64,000 nucleotides of DNA from Struthio camelus (taxonomy: Eukaryota; Chordata; Aves; Struthioniformes; Struthionidae), in the NCBI RefSeq assembly GCF_040807025.1, contig NC_090951.1, positions 4,278,001 to 4,342,000 of the forward strand, given 5' to 3'. The position numbers were made by a program, and so were the translations under genes. The notes below the pieces were generated by a model, which had not been told where the DNA came from, made no database searches, and saw only the letters and a program-made list of their open reading frames with translations. Within the stretch, counting starts at the first letter, position 1. Every line of letters begins with the position of its first letter. Shown here one piece after another: positions 47,731 through 60,100 of the stretch.

Positions 47731-50083
47731 GGATACTTTTAGTTTGTAATGCTAAAATATTCATATCTAAATTGTGCTAAAAAAAATGAACAAGACTGAG
47801 ATACAGGATTATTTGACATCCTACTATTTAAAGTTTTGTAGATTGTTCTTTATGATAGCTTGATTAATGTAAAATGTTTCTTCCCCAGTCAAAATCTTGC
47901 TTGCTGTACGTCCATGCAGTATATTTCAAAGTAGTCCTATCATAGTACACTATTTGTGCTTAACGTTAATTCCCTGAAGCAATAACACATTCCTAACCAA
48001 TTTGTTGATGATGTCTTTTCAGATTACACCAGCTATGACTATCTGCATATCCTAGTGTAGCCTAAAGGAAGGACATGATGTCAGAATAACATACAAAACA
48101 TTTGTGAGGTATGTGGATTTTTTCTGTTGTTTTACGTTTTTTTGTATTTTTTATACAATTAAACAAAACGAATATGGTGACTTTATGCCGTTTCATTTTC
48201 ATGCTGAAATAGTTGTTTGCAGAAGTGATCAAAATTTCACGTTTGTCATGACCTACGCAGACCTATTGATTTTCAGAATCTTTTTGATGCATATTCTAGT
48301 ACAACTTGTTGACCTGAGTTGCTGAAAACTTGTTTTGACTGGAGAATTGAATATTTCTTGTGCTGAAATATTACATCCTAGCTGGATGGAATTCAAAATT
48401 CATGTTCTGTGTGAAACTTCAGAATGAAGAGCTTGATATTTGGTTCATTGGTTCCTCTCAAACACTCCCAGGCATCTGAACAACAGGAAGCTGGCAGGGG
48501 GGGGAGTGATCTTTAGACAGCTCTTTGGGGGAAAACATTGAAATCTTGTTTGGAAAAATATTTCAGAATTACTTAGGTATTGACCTTTTAAACAAAAACT
48601 AAGTTTGAAAAAATTATAATATCAAAAAATTGAAAAAATCTAACACTTTTATCATTAGGAATTTAGTTGAATTTACCCTAAATTTCAGTTAAACAAACAA
48701 AACTTGCCTATGGAAAATATTTTAACAAAATACAAACTGAAAGCACTGTAATTGACTGTTTTGTGAAGTAGGGCCACTTAGCTCTTTTAAGAAAGTATGG
48801 CATTTTGGTGTGTATTTTGGGTGTGTTATAAATGTGACTGTCAACTTTCATATGCTTTAAGGCTTATTTGAAAGTTTATTATACAGCTTTTGGGGCTCTG
48901 GCGGCAGGGGAGAGAGTCAGAGAAAAACTTAAGTTTTATATGCCCTTTTTTGATGAATTGATAGCTGTTTTTACTTAGCTATCTTCATGCAGACTACATA
49001 ATTAGCAGCTGGAACATGACTTTTGACTTTCTTTTACAAGTCTTGACCGCAAGGAGTGATTGATGTCCCAGAGTGCTTTTGAAGTCAGTTGGTATACAGT
49101 GTAATATTAACTATAAACATTCATAAAGATATCTTTAAGTAGCTGAAAAGAGTTGACTGTTACTTATCCAGGTTAACTTAAGTTTGAATGGTGTATGAGG
49201 AAGGTGAAATTTATTCTAAGGCGTTTTTCTAGTATGCAACCACCTTCATCCATGGCTGCATTCTAATGAGAGAGAAGACTTTTGTGTTTAGAAACAGAAA
49301 AAAAATGTGTGAATAGAAAGCAAACACAATCTAACGACTAGAAATTGTAACATTGCATTACCTTAGTCACTAGAGTAAGTGACCAGAGCTAAGTTTTAGT
49401 TAATTTTGCTATTTTGAAACATGAGAATGTAGCCCACACTTAACCGCGTCCTGCTGGTGTCTCATCCCAGAACAAACTTTAAAATAGCTCTGCAATCTGC
49501 ATAGACTTGTTTCCATTTCTAATCTCTTGGGTTGCTCCTGCTTAATTCTAGCAGTAAGACTGCAGGATCATAAAAACTGAGTAGCTGGAATATGTTTATC
49601 TGGATTGATTCCTGGCAGTTAGAAATGAAGTTTTTAAAGTATCTAAAAATGCATAACTTCATCTGAAAGCTACCTCACACGTGGGTCTCTTTACTTAGTA
49701 ATGGTCACTTTGACCATTTTAGCCTAGCAAAATGATGCTGTGCTCGAGATCTTGGCACGTAACTTAAGAGTCATAAATCCTACCAGTCGTATAGAGGCTA
49801 CTGTTAATGCAGGAAAAAATCTGAGACTTCTGCTTTGCTGTCACCAATCAATATAATGCTTTCAAGCTTCTCTAAGGCATGGCCTTTAATAGCATGAATC
49901 AATATGATTTTTCAAACACAGTAACGTCTAAGGTAGCAAGCTATTCTTGATGCATAATGCTTAAATTATAATTTGTCTCCTATTTGTTGAGAGCGCTTCA
50001 AGTTCTGCCGTTCCATATCATTGCTTGTTAGAGATCTCTGAAAAATAATTCTGTTTTCATGAAAAGTATAAAGGTTTCAAGTC

Positions 50084-50114
50084 TTGTTGTTGTTCCACGT
50101 TGGAACAACAACAA
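50084..50114. repeat. Perfect inverted repeat, 14-bp arms, 3-base loop
   Basis: TTGTTGTTGTTCCA (50084-50097) is followed by loop CGT and then its exact reverse complement (50101-50114). In the ZDHHC7 pre-mRNA it would fold into a continuous 14-bp stem about 770 bases before the coding exon. Confidence 0.85.
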
Positions 50115-50885
50115 AGCCTTAGAAGGGTTTTCATGAAATTAATTATTTTTTTTCCTTTGAAAATCTGATTCGTGTAATCCATTGCCATGCTAATTTAGCC
50201 GCTGCCATTTGCTTCCCTTAAGTCTGGTCTGATCTGAGACCGTTTTGTCAGTTGTCCAATATATTTTTGTAACGGGCTTTTTTCCAAGACAAAAGCACTT
50301 TTGTCAACAAATTTAGCTGTTTTCTAACATGCTCTGTTTTTTTTTTGTGAACAATTAACAGGAACAGGTTTTTTTTTTTTTTTCCTCATTCTTTTTTTCT
50401 TTTGCTGTTCACTGGTTTCCTGAAGCAGTATGAAAAGACAGCAGCCTGGTGCTTTAGTTTGCTAGTTTCTGAGACATAAGCTGTAATTTAATGAAGGCTT
50501 TGCTATTTTATTTTGAGATAAAAGGAGGAGACTGGTTTTTTAACAAAAGCAGAATAATGATTTACAGGCATCGGCAAGGTGGAAGTGAAACCGCTCCTAA
50601 ATCTCTTGGTCGAACATTAAAGTCGCGTGACCAAAAATGAAGTTATGGTATCGTAATGCTCAGTAAACAGTTCACAGATTTGTTGATGAAACTTTGTAAA
50701 TGGTTATCTTTTGGTTACAGAAATATTTCAGCTTTATGTAATCATAGAGCAGCTTTTGATCAAAAAAAGTTAATTCGTTTTGAACCTGGCTATGTTTCCT
50801 CTTATTAAAATGACAGCAGCTGTATTTCAGGCTTCTTTATGCATAATAATGATATCTGATTTCTGCAGGGCAAGTCCAGAAAACC

Positions 50886-51191
50886 ATGCAGTCATCAGGG
50901 CACAGATTCCGTGATGTTGAGCACCACCCGCTTCTTGCTGAAAATGACAGCTACGATTCCTCTTCCTCAGAGGCCGACATGGCAGAAAGGGTTTGGTTCA
51001 TCCGAGATGGCTGTGGTATGGTCTGTGCTATAATGACATGGCTTCTGGTTGTCTATGCAGACTTCGTAGTGACTTTTGTCATGTTGCTGCCTTCCAAAGA
51101 CTTTTGGTACTCTGTGATCAACGGTGTTCTCTTTAACTGCTTGGCAGTGCTAGCTTTGTCATCTCATCTGAGAACTATGCTAACTGATCCA
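50886..51191 (+). CDS. ZDHHC7: ZDHHC7 coding exon 1 (gene exon 2)
   Basis: 102 codons, from ATG 50886 to donor GTAAGT. The exon itself starts at 50869 after TTCTGCAG, leaving 17 bases of 5'UTR. It encodes the cytosolic N-terminus and the first two membrane spans, ending LRTMLTDP. Confidence 0.98.
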
Positions 51192-54100
51192 GTAAGTATG
51201 CAGTTGTTCCTTGACGTTGCATTGTTCTGTCATGTAACTCAGTCAGCTGCAGAGAAATTTGAAGATGTGGTGCCTGTCCCTTCCTGATAGGACAAGTTGT
51301 ATTAGTTGTACATCCCTCAAACTGGAGGGACTGTATCTATGCTTTTCCTGTTCTGTTAATGAACCATAAATGAGCTTTCACTTGAGGAGCAGGCAGTGTA
51401 AAATGAATTATAAGGGAGAGGAAGGCTACTGAGAAACAGAGTTTTTGTTGAATATTAACCTAGGGTCTGAGGAAGCTACCAAAGTGTTAGTCCTTTCTGT
51501 CCTGTATTTTCTTGCTGCTCTTCCTGGTAACGTTTTCAAAGCTTAATAAAATTTGTAGTTTCATCCTGTTGTATTATTTGAAATACGTCTTCTATATTAT
51601 GAAATGTGAAAGAATTTTCAGAGGTAGACATGCTGGAAAGTCTCATTCACATACTGTGATACCAAGTAACAAGGACTACATCGTAAGTTATTGCGTTTAC
51701 ATATATGGAGTCAATGGGAAGTGAGACTTAAGCTGAACTAGCATGCAGTTGGAACAGGGTAGATGTGAGAGGTCTTAAACGGACTCATGTCTTTGGACTA
51801 TTACTTCTTCTGCTTAAGACTTCAAGAGATGAAATTGTTTATTTTCTACTAAAATCTATCCCCCTTTTTTAGGGAAGAAATCTGGAGAGAGAGGGAGGAG
51901 GAAAAAGTCAATTTTCTCTACTTTTGAGACAGTAACAGTATATCTAAAAGTTATGGGAGTGTTCCGAATAAACACCAGGGTGCGGTAGTTAATGGTTTGC
52001 AAGATCTTTGGTTCGCTTCTCAGGCCGCACCCGGTGATGAAACGTTATGACTTCTGCAGGCCGTGACAGTTATGAAAGTGAATAGTTTAAGGATAGATTG
52101 CTTAAAAATATGTACTGGTAAAATAGTGTGTCTTTCTAGACCCAGGTGATTGTTTATGGAAAAACATGAATTTGAGATGAATCACTACCTTTTTTCTTTG
52201 CTCCCCTCCTTCTGACTCCCTGAATGGAAGGCAAGACTATGTGTTATAAAGATTGAAGGTAAAAGGAATAAAGTGCCTCAAAGCACATGAATTATAACAT
52301 GCTATCATAAGTATAAAAACAGATTGTCCATTGAAAGGAATTGGCAGTAGTGTGAGATTATTTCCCTAAATGTTTAATAAAGCATATTTTTATCAGCAAA
52401 ATGGTAAAGGCATGGCCTGAAGGCGTGGACCTATTCCTTAGTGACAGGTGAATAGGTGAATTCATGAGTTGTGTTGTATAAGCATAAATTTATCTGGAAC
52501 TGGATAAATTTGTGCTCATAGGAGTTCTCTCTGTCTTTGAGGTAGTTCGTGATGCCTACACTAAAGCAGTTTCCTGACTTAAATGAGAACACTCATACTG
52601 CAGAAAACACTCCAGCGGTGCAGCGTGAGTGTTTGAGAAGCACTCTTTGAGCCTGTACCTATTCACAGGCCAGCTGGCTCAAGTTTGAAGCACTGCTTAG
52701 CCAGAGAGCTTTGTTTTGGTGCACAAGAGTTCATCTGGGGCAAAACTTGGACTGTGTCTCAGGCAACACGAATCCCAGGTTGTTATTCCAGGCCGTAGGC
52801 AACAAAAACTTTCCGCTTAGGTAAAGAGGTGTTTTGCAATTAAATGTGAAATGTCTGCCGGTTAGTTAATTCTGTCCCGAAAACTTCCTTAAGGTGTCTG
52901 TGTAACGTGAGGATGTTGCCATTGGCTTTTATTCGTCAAGAAGTAATTACAGAATGTTGCAGATGACTTGAGCCAACCTGGCGAAAGATATTCCTGTGTG
53001 AAATAATACCGACTCCTGCAGGAGTTAGTACAGAAAGGCCATTGCACTGTCATTTTGCATCCCAGTTTATTTCACAATGACTTGCTGTCGCAAACAAGCC
53101 TTTAGCTATATAAACAGACAGAGTGACAATGGTAGTTTCCATTATTTTCTTCTTACCATCCAAAGTTAGATTCTGATCTTGCAAGGCTATAGATTAATAT
53201 TGCTATTGGAAGAAGCAATCCTGCTTATTCCTGTCCTTTCATCACCTTCCTCCTTATATCAGCACAGCTGTTTGTGCAGCTCTGTGGTGAGCAGCTCAGA
53301 ACTAATCAGCTAAAAAATAACCTCTTTTTTTCCTGCTGAATTATTTTTCTTCTGGATCAGTTCCTTTGGCTGTTCACCATCTAGCTATACAAACTTGCAC
53401 GGTAGCAGAAGGGAACACTGGGCGTAGAACGAAGAAGCTGATGGTGAGAAAGCAGTGGTTGTTCGTGCCAACGGTGTCCGAGCTACAAACTTAAGTGTAA
53501 AGGAAAAACGGGTGACTCACGATTGTAGAAAAGTTGTGTACGTAGCAGGGGCTAAATCTTGGATTCGGAGAGTTCAAAATAAACATCCTTCAAGTAGTTT
53601 ACTCTGCTGAATTAACTTTTGTGGATGGTTTGACCTAACAGTTAATGTATGCCACTGTAAAGAAAGCATGTCTCTGTCAGCAGTGCTTGCTCAGAGTAAC
53701 CTGTAAGCAAATATTCTACCCATAGTGCTCACATCTGCATGTGAAGATGTGTATTCCTTTGTTTTATGTGTGCTGGTGACTGCAGGTCCTATCAGAATTA
53801 TGTTAATACTTGGCCATAGATGAGTCTTGCTGAAGTGAAACAATTTGAGATCAGCCAGAGGTAATTTATTCACCTGGTGGTTCTGGCTTATGGCAGACTA
53901 GCTTTAAGTAAATTAACTTATTTCAGCAATTATACTGCGATTATGTGCTTTTAAACACTCTCATATCGTTTAAAAAGCTTTCTGTCTTTTAACTGAAATG
54001 ATTTCAGGGGGCTGTGCCCAAAGGAAATGCCACTAAGGAATACATGGATAATTTGCAACTGAAACCAGGAGAAGTGATCTACAAATGTCCAAAGTGCTGT

Positions 54101-57100
54101 AGTATCAAACCTGAACGTGCACACCATTGCAGGTACGCCGTAATCGTCTTTAAAGCAATTGTGTGTATTGAATCTTGGAGTAATGTTCCTGATATTTGTG
54201 TGTTAAATTTTTTTCAACCACTTTCTTACTGTATCCAATAAACTTTCAAGTTCATGTATTGCAGGATAGTTTGTATATGTAATATACTACAGCCAAAAAT
54301 GAATGTAGGTCGGGGAAAGAAGCAAGAGAGTCAAGAGTTTTTAAAATAATCTTATTCTGGTGTGGTAATTCTTTTTTGATCTGTGACCTTTTCCGGTGCA
54401 TCATTCTAATTAGTGTGCCTCACTTCTGATAATGCAGGGCAAAGGGAAAAATCTCAAGGAACTTTCTGACAGAAGCCAGTGTAAGAAATGACTTCTGCAA
54501 TCTTAAATTTAGAAAGTAGAGATGTATTTTAAATTACCACTTTAGTTTGTAGTCTTCCTGTCTTCATCAGATTTCATTGGAAATGGTGTGTGAATTGGTT
54601 GCTTATTTTTCCCAAGCTGTATGCGTAATCAGTTAAATGCACCTCTGTTTACTGATGATTCATTTTAGTAAGGAAAGAAGTAATGTTAATTTGAACTTAG
54701 CATGTTATGTAAAAGGTAGCGAATCTATCCTTTCTTTAATTAGTTCTCGGCCTTTTGAGTTTTCAGACACTGTGGATGCGTTTGTCATGTTTATTATGTG
54801 ATAATTGAAGATAGATATGCCTGTATAATTAGAACTTACATAAATATGTTAATGATTCTGGTGGCTCTTTCTAGGTGTGAGGAGTGATATGCATTGAGAT
54901 GCATGGCAATATTAAATTGTAAGCCTCTGAGTTGGTGCCCCTTAAAAGAAGAGTGGAGGTTTTGTCAGGACTCTGAAACCATTCTGCAAATTTGTGGTTT
55001 CTAAATTAAATGTCTTGGTGTTTGTCACTAATCTGTGTGAAAATTATGACTGAGTTATTTCCATTACAATTACTCTGCCTTGGGGCTGAAGTCTTGTTTT
55101 TATCTGAGATGTGAGTGGGTTTTGTATCTGGAGTGTGAAGGGAAAAGTTCCATATATAGATAGTCAAGTATAGAATTATCTTCAGCTAGTTTATCTGGGT
55201 CGTAGATTAGCTGTTGCACAAATGCAGATAGCAGGTCTGGCTTTATGTGCAGCAAGCGTGGTTCTGGCTGGCTTTGGTAGTTCAGAGCAGGCTGTGTGAC
55301 CATGGTGTGCTTGCAGGGCAGGCTCAGGTGTGGAGCGATACAGCAGCTTTCTTGTGGCAGAATATAAGCTGTTACACTCTGGGGATTCAAGACAGCTTTG
55401 TGCAGCCTTGGCACTGTGCGCGTGGGATATGGGGAAAGGACACCCCAGAGGCTCTGCTCTGTGCGGGTTGGATCTTGCTAGTTTTCTCATCTCAGATTCA
55501 GGCTGGCTCCTGCAGAGACTTTGCAGGTATCTTTCCAAAGCGTTTCCCACATCTGAAATAAAGACATCTTATGTTGAGGTCTGCATCTGAGCAAAGAAGG
55601 TGGAGTACTGGAGAGCCTGGAGCTCCTGCAACTGTGCCGCTCTGCGTAGGCAGGGTTTACCCCTTAGACCTGGAGCTGACAACAGCCTAGGCTTCAGGCA
55701 GGCCTTGCAGAGTTACCTGTGTACATCTGGGACGTCATCCCCAGCAGGTACTGTGTTATCTAGGATGTTCCAGCAGCCTGTGATCCCAGATAGGGCAGCG
55801 TTCATCAGAAAGTTATTATTTCTTCAGGGAGGAGGGATCATCTAGTTAGGAACTTCAAATATGCTGTTTATAGCAAGAGATCACGAGACTTCCCTTGTTA
55901 AAGCAGAACAAGAAGGGTAGTGTCTGCAATGAAGGAAATCTGCAATGCTTTCAGAGGGTTTGTTTGTCGCTATCCCAGGGTTTAGGGATCTGACTTGGTA
56001 GGTAAATACTCTTCTATGCCTTGATAAAATGAACGGCCAAGTTCCACATAGGTGACAGAGATACATTCTGATGCTTAAGACAGCACGTAACTGGCTTCGC
56101 AAGATACCTAAATGGTAAGTCTGGAAGTGTGTGTGCCTAGCCTTTTGCAGCCTGCTCCCATGATGTTCTTGGCAGTAGGCTATCTGGCTTAATGGCCTTT
56201 TTTTGTAACTGTTACTCATACCATATATGCTGCTACTAGCTGCGCTTAACTTTCCTTGTGTAAAACAAAGGATGGTTTCTTTGTAATTTTTTGAATGTTG
56301 ACTCTTGAATTTACCTGCATGGACAGGAAATGGACTGGAAATCAGCTGCCAGCATCTGATTCTTTGCCATAGATTTGGCATTGCAGAAGTGTACCGAAGA
56401 GAAGAAATGTTTATTCGATTATGCTGCCAGCTTTTTAGTGGCTTACAAAGCCATTCCAAGAGCATTAAGAGGATGGTCTAGTCCCAAGCAGTCAAAGTGG
56501 CAATTTGCTGATAGAATAGGCTTGAAAATGAAAACTGAAGTTGGTTCCTGTTGTGAAATAGTTGCACTCAAAGCCACAGTGCATGTTTTGAGTAGTAAAT
56601 TATTAACAGAAGAGGCTCTTATGATGCGATTATGAAAATTGTTGTGCAACACTGCAAAAGAAGTTCTTTTGAGGAAGAAAAGTAGTTTTATAATGCACGT
56701 TAGTGGTGGGAAAAAACAACAAGAAATCTTTATTTACAGCTAAGATATCTGGCTTCAGAGAAATACATTAAATTCAGTTTTTCCTGCGAAGTTAACGTTT
56801 TCAAAACAAGGAGGAGACTTATCTTAAGTGAATGTTATATCATTTTCACGAACTGCTGTTATTTCTAACCGATCTGGAGTTGCTGTGTTTGTATATGAGA
56901 ACTGTTGTGAAGAATCACGTCACTGAGATGTTCTCGTTGGTCTGCCTGTGAATGCTGTTCTCCAAACCAATTTCTCAATTGTTTTCTTTTTTTTTAATTG
57001 TCTTTGAAATATAGTACTTAGGCCATTAGCTGTGTCTTTTGGAACATCAGCTTTGGCATTCGGAGGTGAAGCTGCACCTTTAGTTCCCTGGATATATTCA

Positions 57101-60100
57101 GCAGCAGCAGCAGCAGCAGCCCCACGTTGGAGAAGTCCTTGCTTTGCGCACAGCTGCTCACGCTCACTTGCCATCCTGCTCCTGCCTCTTGTGTAGGTGG
57201 GCGCGTTCATGTAACTGCACCGGGAAATGACCCAGGCTCCAGCTAATGGCCTGATTTCCCGAAACTGTTCTTGCACAAGCATCTGTGCTGCAGGGACAAG
57301 GGAGGGAAGAGAACACGAGTGGCTGGGGTACGGAGAAGGCAGCGCTGCTTTTTCAGCATCGTTGCCAGATTGCTGGCTGGAAGGGTTCGTGGAAGCGTGG
57401 TGTTGGATTAGAAATGGAAAAGGCAGGGTTCCAGGCAGCTCATGGCTTGGAGAGCTCCCAGTGGGCTTGCGAGAGAAAAACGATTGAGGAAAAGTGTGTC
57501 CTGCCCACCTCACGCCCTTCGGTGTTTGGCTTGATTGAATCTGATTTGACTCAGTACTTGCTTCGGTTTTCTTTATGGAGTGACAGTATGAATACCGTGT
57601 TACATTAAGAGGCATGAATATGGTGACTATAGTTAACCCACCTTTCCCACAGAGCTCAAAAGTCAGTGAGAGGCTGAACTTCTTGGCAAGCCAAGAAGGG
57701 AAAAAGTGTTTTTTGAAGAGTCTTCTGAACACCTTGTCTTGAATCGTGCTTGTCTCATCTGCACTAGAGAATGGTTACAGTGTTTGGTCATGGTGGTATT
57801 ATGTTTTTTACATGTAACTGGTGCTATTTAAAAAGTAATTTGCCTCAGAAGATGAGTCATCCTTAATATCCACAACATAAGAAGCAGTGGGAATATAGAG
57901 ACTGGGTTGTGATAGCTCAGGACAACGGAAGCTTCTAAGGAGCTGTGGGAGGTCTGGGTTCCTCTCACGCTACCCATACAGGAGTATGTTCTGCTTCTTG
58001 CTGAATTGCAGCATGCATATATAGCTGCTTCTAGGCATAACGTAGTTTTTAAGAACTGATTTTTTTTTTCTCCCCACCTTTCTTAACTCTAGAGACAGTT
58101 TTGCTTCATGCCTTGTCATTGAACCCCCCAGGAATCATATATAAATAAGCATACATTAAAGGATTTTGAATAATAGTACCTAAATATGTGAGGCTGATTT
58201 GGCTCTGTATCTGCTGAAATGAAAATGCTTAGCCGTTTGGATATTCTGCGGGAAAGTTTGAAACGCTTTGTGTGTGGCTACTTTGAGTGCAAAACTAGCA
58301 AAATGAAATATAAGCATCATTTGACCTATTCAACACAACACGTTGCAACTGCTCTGTTCCTCTTGTATAACTGTTCTTGTTTGGCTGCAGATGGACATGA
58401 ATACAAGAGAAATGAGCCTTCCAGGGCTGCACGGCCTAGCAACTGTAAAAAAGAGTTACTGAAATATTTGCCTTTTCTTTCTGGCAATTAGCTTGACTAA
58501 AATCTATGCAGAAACGAAGCCTTTAGTTTAGAACAAGCAAAGAACAGTAATGTTTAACAGCATTCACTAACAAGCAGGCAAAGAGTTTGCGCTGCTTATA
58601 GTTAGACTTTTTTTTCTTTTGGTTTGTTTTATTTTGAGGAAGTGAGGTGTGGCATTGTAAGCTATTCTCTGATTGAGATTTTGATTGCACATGTTCAGAA
58701 CATTGAGAGATGTATGGCTAGTTAAAACTGCCTCAAGAGTGAATATTTCACTCTTGATAAGACTACTTTTTCTGACTTGTAAACCAAGTTTGCCTTGAAA
58801 GTTTGTAAACATGAAATAATTACTTTGTCTTAAAAAAAAAATTTCTCCAAAAGGGAAGTTCTTATTTTTATAATCTTTCATGAGCTTCTGCTCATTCAGT
58901 GCCATAAGCGTCTAAAACAAGTTACTAGATGTACCTAATTCTGTGTTTAGTTATGCAATGATCCTCTTCCAGGAATATGTCAGTACTAACTTTCTTGTGG
59001 AGTGTCTTATCTATATGGTCAGATTTATAATAGGCAGAAGCTGGGACGTAAGTTCGTAAATGACTTCTTTAAAGAAGTGCAAATACAATGTTAGTAAAGT
59101 CACTGTTGTACGGTGCAGGAATCGGCTCTTTTCATGATGAACATTAGCTTTTGGCTACTGGGTATTCTCATTTTTACATTAAAACGTGTGCAGTATTATT
59201 TTGCTACGAAAGTCTCTCTTTTCCTTATCTTTAGTATTTGCAAGCGATGTATTCGAAAGATGGATCACCACTGCCCATGGGTGAATAATTGCGTGGGGGA
59301 GAAAAATCAGAGATTTTTCGTTCTGTTTACGGTAAGTGCAAATCAACAGCAGCTTGATCCTAGTATGAGTCTACCTTGATTACAGCAATTTTGGTCATGT
59401 TTATTAGTGAGTAATGGCTTATGGTCACAACCGCTTCCTCCCTCCCTCCCCTCATTCTACCCAAGATATTCTCCGTGCAGGAAGATATTTCTACCTGTAT
59501 TCTACCAACATACCCGTATTAATCAGTGTTTTGTAAAGGGCTGTTATCTTAATTCACCTAACTTTACTGTGTTTTGGTAACCGTTGGTGAAATTATGGTG
59601 TGATTTAGGGAGCTAATCTTTACACTTGCATAGTTGCCCAAGTTTGAATCTAAAAAGGTGATTAGAATTTATTTTTACATCGTTGTATTAAATTAAAAAT
59701 GGAAATAGGAAAATACATTCGCTGTACAGTGGTGAAGGCTGGCTGTAAGGAATGTCTGGTGTACTGCCTGGCAACGGTCAAAAGTAAGCACTCTCTCTTA
59801 TTTCCAGATGTATATAGCCCTAATTTCAGCTCATGCGCTCATACTGTGTGGGTTTCAGTTTTTCTCCTGTGTCCGAGGGCAGTGGACTGGTAAGCACATA
59901 CTTAACTTTCACTGGCATAATCAAGCAGACATTAAAGGAAAGTCAGGGCGTTCCACTTTTTTGGACCCCATGTAAGAAATACTGGACTTTGCTCTTTTTA
60001 AAGTGAGGTCTTGAAAATCTTTCTGTACCTGTTTGCCAATCAGTCCAGCTAGCTTAGATGAGTTGTGTTTTTAAGTGTTGTAAAATCTTCCGTCTCTCTC

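Larger units (their letters stand above)
41861..50868 (+). other. ZDHHC7: ZDHHC7 intron 1
   Basis: Nine-kilobase AT-rich intron. It holds a C-run at about 42050-42066, a G-run near 42235-42243, an A18 tract at 44617-44634 and a T24 tract at 47707-47730. It also has an antisense exon-like segment at 47020-47133 and a perfect 14-bp hairpin at 50084-50114. Polypyrimidine and AT stretches fill the remainder. No clear interspersed repeat was recognised. Confidence 0.7.
54133..59234 (+). other. ZDHHC7: ZDHHC7 intron 3
   Basis: Five-kilobase intron with two segments of clearly higher GC than their surroundings, 55190-55860 and 57040-57480. The second contains (CAG)7 and a long antisense open frame. 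The first contains an AATAAA at about 55558 and could be a degraded retroelement, but no terminal repeats or target duplication are visible. Confidence 0.6.

Noticed and set aside
51192-51287. Extension of ZDHHC7 coding exon 1 through its donor
   Set aside because: The GTAAGT donor, and homology resuming exactly at 54008, show this is intron. Retention would merely truncate the protein.
59699-59893. 64-codon frame over ZDHHC7 coding exon 4
   Set aside because: Wrong frame. The real exon starts at ATG 59808 one frame over and is supported by span-3 homology and phase.
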